64,000 nucleotides of DNA, taken from NCBI RefSeq assembly GCF_048128805.1, contig NC_136012.1, forward strand, positions 7,572,121-7,636,120. Reading direction: 5' to 3'. A program made the position numbers and the translations under genes. The notes below the pieces were generated by a model that saw only the letters and a list, made by a program, of their open reading frames with translations, had not been told where the DNA came from and did no database searches. The stretch's first letter is position 1. Every line of letters begins with the position of its first letter. Below are positions 59,816-64,000 of the stretch, piece after piece. The stretch is from Centroberyx gerrardi (taxonomy: Eukaryota > Chordata > Actinopteri > Beryciformes > Berycidae).

Positions 59816-60397
59816 ACTCTTGTTCCATCTGAACCTCGTGATCAGACAGTGCCACAGCACAGGCCAGGGTCCAACTTCTACAAATCTGCCTGCTCGATCC
59901 TCTGTTAGCGCAGGTTTACTTTTATTTCATGAACATCTGGGTGTCTTTTGGCTGCCTCTTTTAGGAGGCGTAACATGCTACATGTTTACCAGCTTCTTGT
60001 TTTCACTAACGCAAGGTTTATGCTTTCCTATTGTAATCACACAAACAAACACACGTTGAAACAGTTCTCCTACAATAGCATTATTGTTTTGTAGTCTTTG
60101 TTGTCATGTGAGGTGCTTGTCACACTGAGCCACCTGTCAGTTCAGCTCGGCATACTTCAACTTCATCTCCACCTCCACAGCATTTCTGCCGTTCCTGACC
60201 TCAGATCAATGTAAACACAGTGACTTAACCTGCAAGCAATGAAGGAAACAATCCAGTCCATCTGTAGAAGATCAGACTGGAGTTATTGCGGTTATAGCCT
60301 TGGGGCTAGGGTATATGTCGAAACTTGACTCAGAATTAACCTTCACAAGTTTGGTCAGGCCATGATTTTCAATCAGGCTTTTCTTCATTCCGCCTCT

Positions 60398-60428
<31 letters not shown>

Positions 60429-60431
60429 CGC
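60398..60431. repeat. (GT)n(GC)n microsatellite
   Basis: A GT run followed by CGCGCGCGCG, an alternating purine-pyrimidine sequence that favours left-handed DNA. Confidence 0.85.
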
Positions 60432-61134
60432 GTGAATTTGGTTGCACATGCCCATATACACATAATGCTAGCAAATACTGTTAATACTGTTTATAGGTCT
60501 TTAGAAACAATTATCAAACATGGGATGTACTCTGAACATGTCACTTCTACAGAGGCTTGTGTGTGTGTGTGTGTGTGTGTGTGGTTTTGCTATTTTCAAC
60601 TTGAAGTGCTCTTGGAAACTGGCATGCGATCTGGTTGGAAAACATTGAGTCACAGCAGCACAGCGCTGACTACCAGCATCTCCCTGGGGGATCAAAACCT
60701 TAGTAACCTAACATATTCAAAGACAGGACACACAGCTGATTGAAACATGCTTGGATTGATACAGTACGGATTCCATTCTCTGTCACAACACACCAGACAC
60801 GTTCACACACACCTACATGCACCTTACTTAACAGCCTTGTGCTTCTTCTCTATTGCAGAGTCTGTTTACTGCTGTGGTGCTGGCTGCTTCACTCCAGCTG
60901 CTGGCTCCCATGGCTCCAGTAGCTGTCCCTAAATCTGTTGGCCAGGAATAGGGCAGGCCAGTTGCCGCATTGTCTTGTGGATGCCAAACTTCATCAGCCA
61001 CTCCAACGACTTCAGACACCAAATTGCCTTTTAGAATAGAAAGGAGTGGTTTTGCTTACCCACCAAAGTGGCTTGTAGAGCAGGCAAACTGAAAAGCCAG
61101 AGGTAAAAGGTTGTGGTGGCCCAGGCAGAGAGAG

Positions 61135-63782
61135 ATGAGCTGGGCGGAGGAGGACTGGACGGTGGGGCTGTCTGGACGGGTCCTGCAGAAAGTGAAGGAG
61201 CTGCAGGTCCAGCAGGAGAGACTGTCCAGAGAGAGCAGGCAGAGACAGCTGCAGCTAGACAACAGCCAGGCCGCCCTCGACAAACAGACCGTTAAGGTAC
61301 AGACAGCCATGCTGGTTTATGACCAGTTGATTTTAAGTGTGTCCCTTAGTGACAGAATTGTTCAACTCTCGTTTAGTTATATGATGCTGCTCCCTGCGAA
61401 AATAATCAGAATCACAAATATTTGCAAAAATAAATCATTGGTATATTCATTGGTATATATTTTCCTGGCATTGAGAGAGACTGAGGTGTTGACGTCATCA
61501 GTGGGATGGGGGGGATGTAGTTTGATGCATATTGGCCCAGGTAACTTGGTCCTTTTCCTAACATTGTCATGCTGTTATTCTGTTTCAAGGTTAGTTGGAT
61601 GTCCTACATTCTGACTGGTGTGTAACTGTATAGCATATTTGCATTAGGCATATTTAGTATTGGCTAAGCTCAATTCATTTTAAGCTTGGTAAATTTGAAG
61701 TTTGGTTGTGTTTGTAAGGTTATAGTGCATAGTACCAGCAACATAGTCTGCTTTAGAAATGCACAAAACTACAAACACAATCTCAATACAACACCAGTGT
61801 GTATTGTGTGTCCTACAATTAGGCCTAGTTGTTGTTTTTTGGCATTTTACAGGTATTTAGCCACAAACTGTTCTGAGCTAGTATGTTTTCAGCATTAGCC
61901 TTTCTGGTGTTTGAGTCACAATTGAAAATGGCAAACATCATTTAGTTTGGTATGTCTCTGACGAGACTGTCAACATTATTATTGCAACATTTTGTCAAGG
62001 ATATTAAATTTTCTAAATATTTGATAACCTGCCCAATTCTGCTATGCACTGGCTTTGTCAACAACCTCTGACAGGATTTGAGGAGTGTTTTCAATTTCTT
62101 TAATACTAAAATGGAATTCTGCACCTTTTCCTCCTATAATCATGTCTTGTGTTTTTGATTTCTCCTCTCCTCTCCTCTCCTCCTTTTCCTCCTCTGTCCC
62201 CTCCTCCTCTCCTGTCATCTCTTCCAGTATGAGGAGGTGCGTGGGGAGCTCCAGGTGGTGCATAGGGAGCTCCAGGGTGTCCGGGAGGAGGCGAAGGCCG
62301 GGGCGTCTGCCAAGGAGCGTCTGTCCCAGGACCTTCAGACCAAGCAGGCCCAGGTCTGCTCTCTGGAGGGCCAGCTGGACTCCGCTCGCACCCTCACCCA
62401 CAACCTCACCCAGGAGGTCAAAAGGTCAGCGGCGGGGAAAATGAAAGGGTTTTTCCTTTTTTAGTTGGGACAGTTTACTGCTCTACCCGTTGCTCCATTT
62501 CAATCTATCTTGTACGTTGCTTCATTTTGTTTTAATGGGATTATGAATAGGGTTGCATGCCTTGCTGCAAGCTAAATTTCCCATTAAGGACAACAAAAGT
62601 CTTGACCTTGGCCTTGTCTTCCACTGGTATTGAAGCTAAATTTGACACAGTGAAATACACACAATGCTTCAATGTTCACAATGCTAAAAAAAAGTATTCT
62701 AAAAGCCTATTCTAAAAGTAATAACAGAAATCAAAGTATAGTGAATTGATTTTCTGCCATTTTTTCCACAGTATCTCTTTAATGGAGGAAAGTGGATTGT
62801 ATCTGAATCACTTTTGTCCAATGAACCGCACACTAGATTACACTGTTCAGTAAAAGGAACAGATCTGGAACTGACATTACTGGATCTGTAATGTAAATTT
62901 GATGTTTGTATGCTCCAGGGCCAGTTTGGTATCTGTTACTCCTAAGCTACTTGGCCCAGTATGATGATTATATGACACCAATGAAAATGGCCCATTATCT
63001 TTTGTTGTTTGTACCCTCTGGTGTTTTTCCTAGATCTGGGTTTTGTTTAATTTTATATTAGATGAAACTTAATGATCCCTGTGGGTAAATTGGATTACTT
63101 AAGATAATTTGATGCCATATCAGCAGATAAAGCCTTCATCTGTTCTGTTGGACCTTACATCTCGTCTCTCCTCGTCCTTCCTAACCCTCCTCTCTTCTCT
63201 GTTTCCTTGTGCCCCCACCTCCCTCTGTTTCTCCCTCCATCCCTCTCTCCTCCCAGGCTGGAGGCCGAGCTGGAGAAGCTGCAGAATAGCAGCAGGTCGG
63301 GAGACTCCAGCCTGTTCTCCACCCCCTGCTGGAATATAGCCTCGCCCTGGGAACACAATGGTACCGTCCTATAACTTTATGGCTCTCTCTCTGTCTCTGC
63401 TCCCTGAAGACTAGAGGGCTGTCTCTTTCCTGTCCTGTCATTAATAGATAGTATAGTGTGGAAAATTAAATGGAAAACCACAGGACTCCAAAATAAGCAG
63501 CGAGGTCATAAATTAATTCCCATGGCTCCATACTGCCCCCCACCCCCCCACCCCCCCTCTCTCTCTCTGCTCTGTGGGGACTGCAGTATTTTCTCATTCC
63601 TGTCTTGTCATTAGACTCAGTAAACCACTTGGGTTCTTCACTGCTGTTGTTCCTGTCAGGCGTTGGACCTTGGTTTTGTACGGAGCCCAACCATAATGTT
63701 GTGTTGTTGTCCTGTAGGGGGCAGAAAGGAGGAGAGGCCGGGGCACAGAGGAGAAGGGGACAGCCGGGCGCTGCACATCCGA
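61135..63782 (+). CDS. cenpf: Centromere protein F, N-terminal exons (gene continues off the right edge)
   Basis: CENP-F is a very large coiled-coil protein of the nuclear matrix and the outer kinetochore in mitosis. Four coding exons join in phase: 61135-61296, 62228-62424, 63257-63360 and 63718-63782, giving about 176 residues before the window ends. The start MSWAEEDWTVGLSGRVLQKV matches human MSWALEEWKEGLPTRALQKI. RQRQLQLDNSQAALDKQTVK matches RQQRQFQLDSLEAALQKQ, and KERLSQDLQTKQAQVCSLEG matches the human block around KISHELQVKESQVN. NSSRSGDSSLFSTPC continues the alignment. The whole piece is heptad-rich coiled coil. I chose the ATG at 61135 because it starts the conserved MSWA motif. The exon before exon 2 ends in the pyrimidine-rich run at 62155-62226. 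Confidence 0.93.
62155..62220. repeat. (CTCTC)n/CCT pyrimidine tract before cenpf exon 2
   Basis: A long pyrimidine-rich stretch that serves as the splice acceptor tract for the exon at 62228. Confidence 0.85.
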
Positions 63783-64000
63783 GTGAGTACCAGCATGTGC
63801 CAACACTGGGTTGGTCTCACAAAACTGGGTTATGTCTAGTCCAAGGCCAGTGTGGTTTTTCAGGCGAAAGCACTAGATTTCAAGTTGTGGGATTTGGCTC
63901 AGTTCTTGTCAGTGAAACCAGACATATTTATTTTTTTACCATGGTGCTGTTGTCATGGCACCATGGTCAACAAAAGGCAGCTTCAGGTCAGTCAGTCAGT
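63783..64000. other. cenpf intron, running off the right edge
   Basis: Donor GTGAGT at 63783. No further exon is visible before the window ends. Confidence 0.8.

Larger units (their letters stand above)
58165..61134. other. Intergenic region and cenpf promoter
   Basis: The region contains a tRNA-derived SINE head (58236-58300), a short telomere-like run (59024-59047), a moderately CpG-containing patch at 59150-59560 that is probably the cenpf promoter, and a donor-like GTAAGTACTG at 59558 that could end an untranslated cenpf exon. A later acceptor, TTGCAG near 60859, could start another untranslated exon. No other gene is supported. Confidence 0.5.

Noticed and set aside
1-64000. CRISPR array, operon or bacterial-type system
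   Set aside because: The only regular repeats are microsatellites. Genes are split by introns and the content is vertebrate throughout.
1-64000. Retroviral, LTR or Polinton-like element
   Set aside because: I saw no capsid, polymerase, integrase or envelope-like reading frames and no long terminal repeats.

Overview
This window is nuclear DNA of a ray-finned fish, most likely a percomorph teleost. The evidence is compact multi-exon genes with GT-AG introns, dense CA/GT and CT/GA microsatellites, many short non-autonomous DNA transposons, and protein sequences that are clearly vertebrate but differ from mammalian forms. I read all coding models by joining exons by eye at splice sites and checking phase. 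Seven models are complete or complete at one end, and each closes in frame from start to stop or to the window edge.

Layout, left to right. At 65-4175 on the minus strand lies the 5' part of brd8, a subunit of the TIP60/NuA4 acetyltransferase, followed by a tRNA-Ala(AGC) gene at 4310. Region 4383-9174 has no recognised gene. tmem179-family (plus) is at 9175-11981. An hnrnpul gene, hnRNP U-like and closest to HNRNPUL2 by synteny (plus), is at 14601-19216. nudt22 (minus) is at 19678-21834. dnajc4 (plus) is at 24471-26703. vegfb (plus) is at 30518-38567, with a microsatellite-filled first intron. Region 38568-45830 is repeat-rich and holds no gene I can see. stx5 (plus) is at 46524-50621. rd3 (minus) is at 53514-55088, with an unexplained coding-like exon upstream at 58002-58164. 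The 5' end of cenpf (plus) is at 61135-63782, running off the right edge.

The genes do not form a single pathway. They are housekeeping or tissue genes kept together by ancestry. From general knowledge of the human map, NUDT22, DNAJC4 and VEGFB are neighbours on 11q13, and HNRNPUL2, STX5 and a TMEM179 relative (TMEM179B) are close by on 11q12. The middle of the window is therefore a conserved vertebrate block. Its flanks, brd8 (human 5q) and rd3/cenpf (human 1q), come from other human chromosomes.

I found no CRISPR array, operon, viral element or toxin gene, and nothing that I can honestly call a new biological system. The most interesting leftovers are the orphan exon upstream of rd3, a perfect 28-bp snapback repeat in a tmem179 intron, several short inverted-repeat transposons, and UG-repeat tracts that replace the polypyrimidine tract at splice acceptors.
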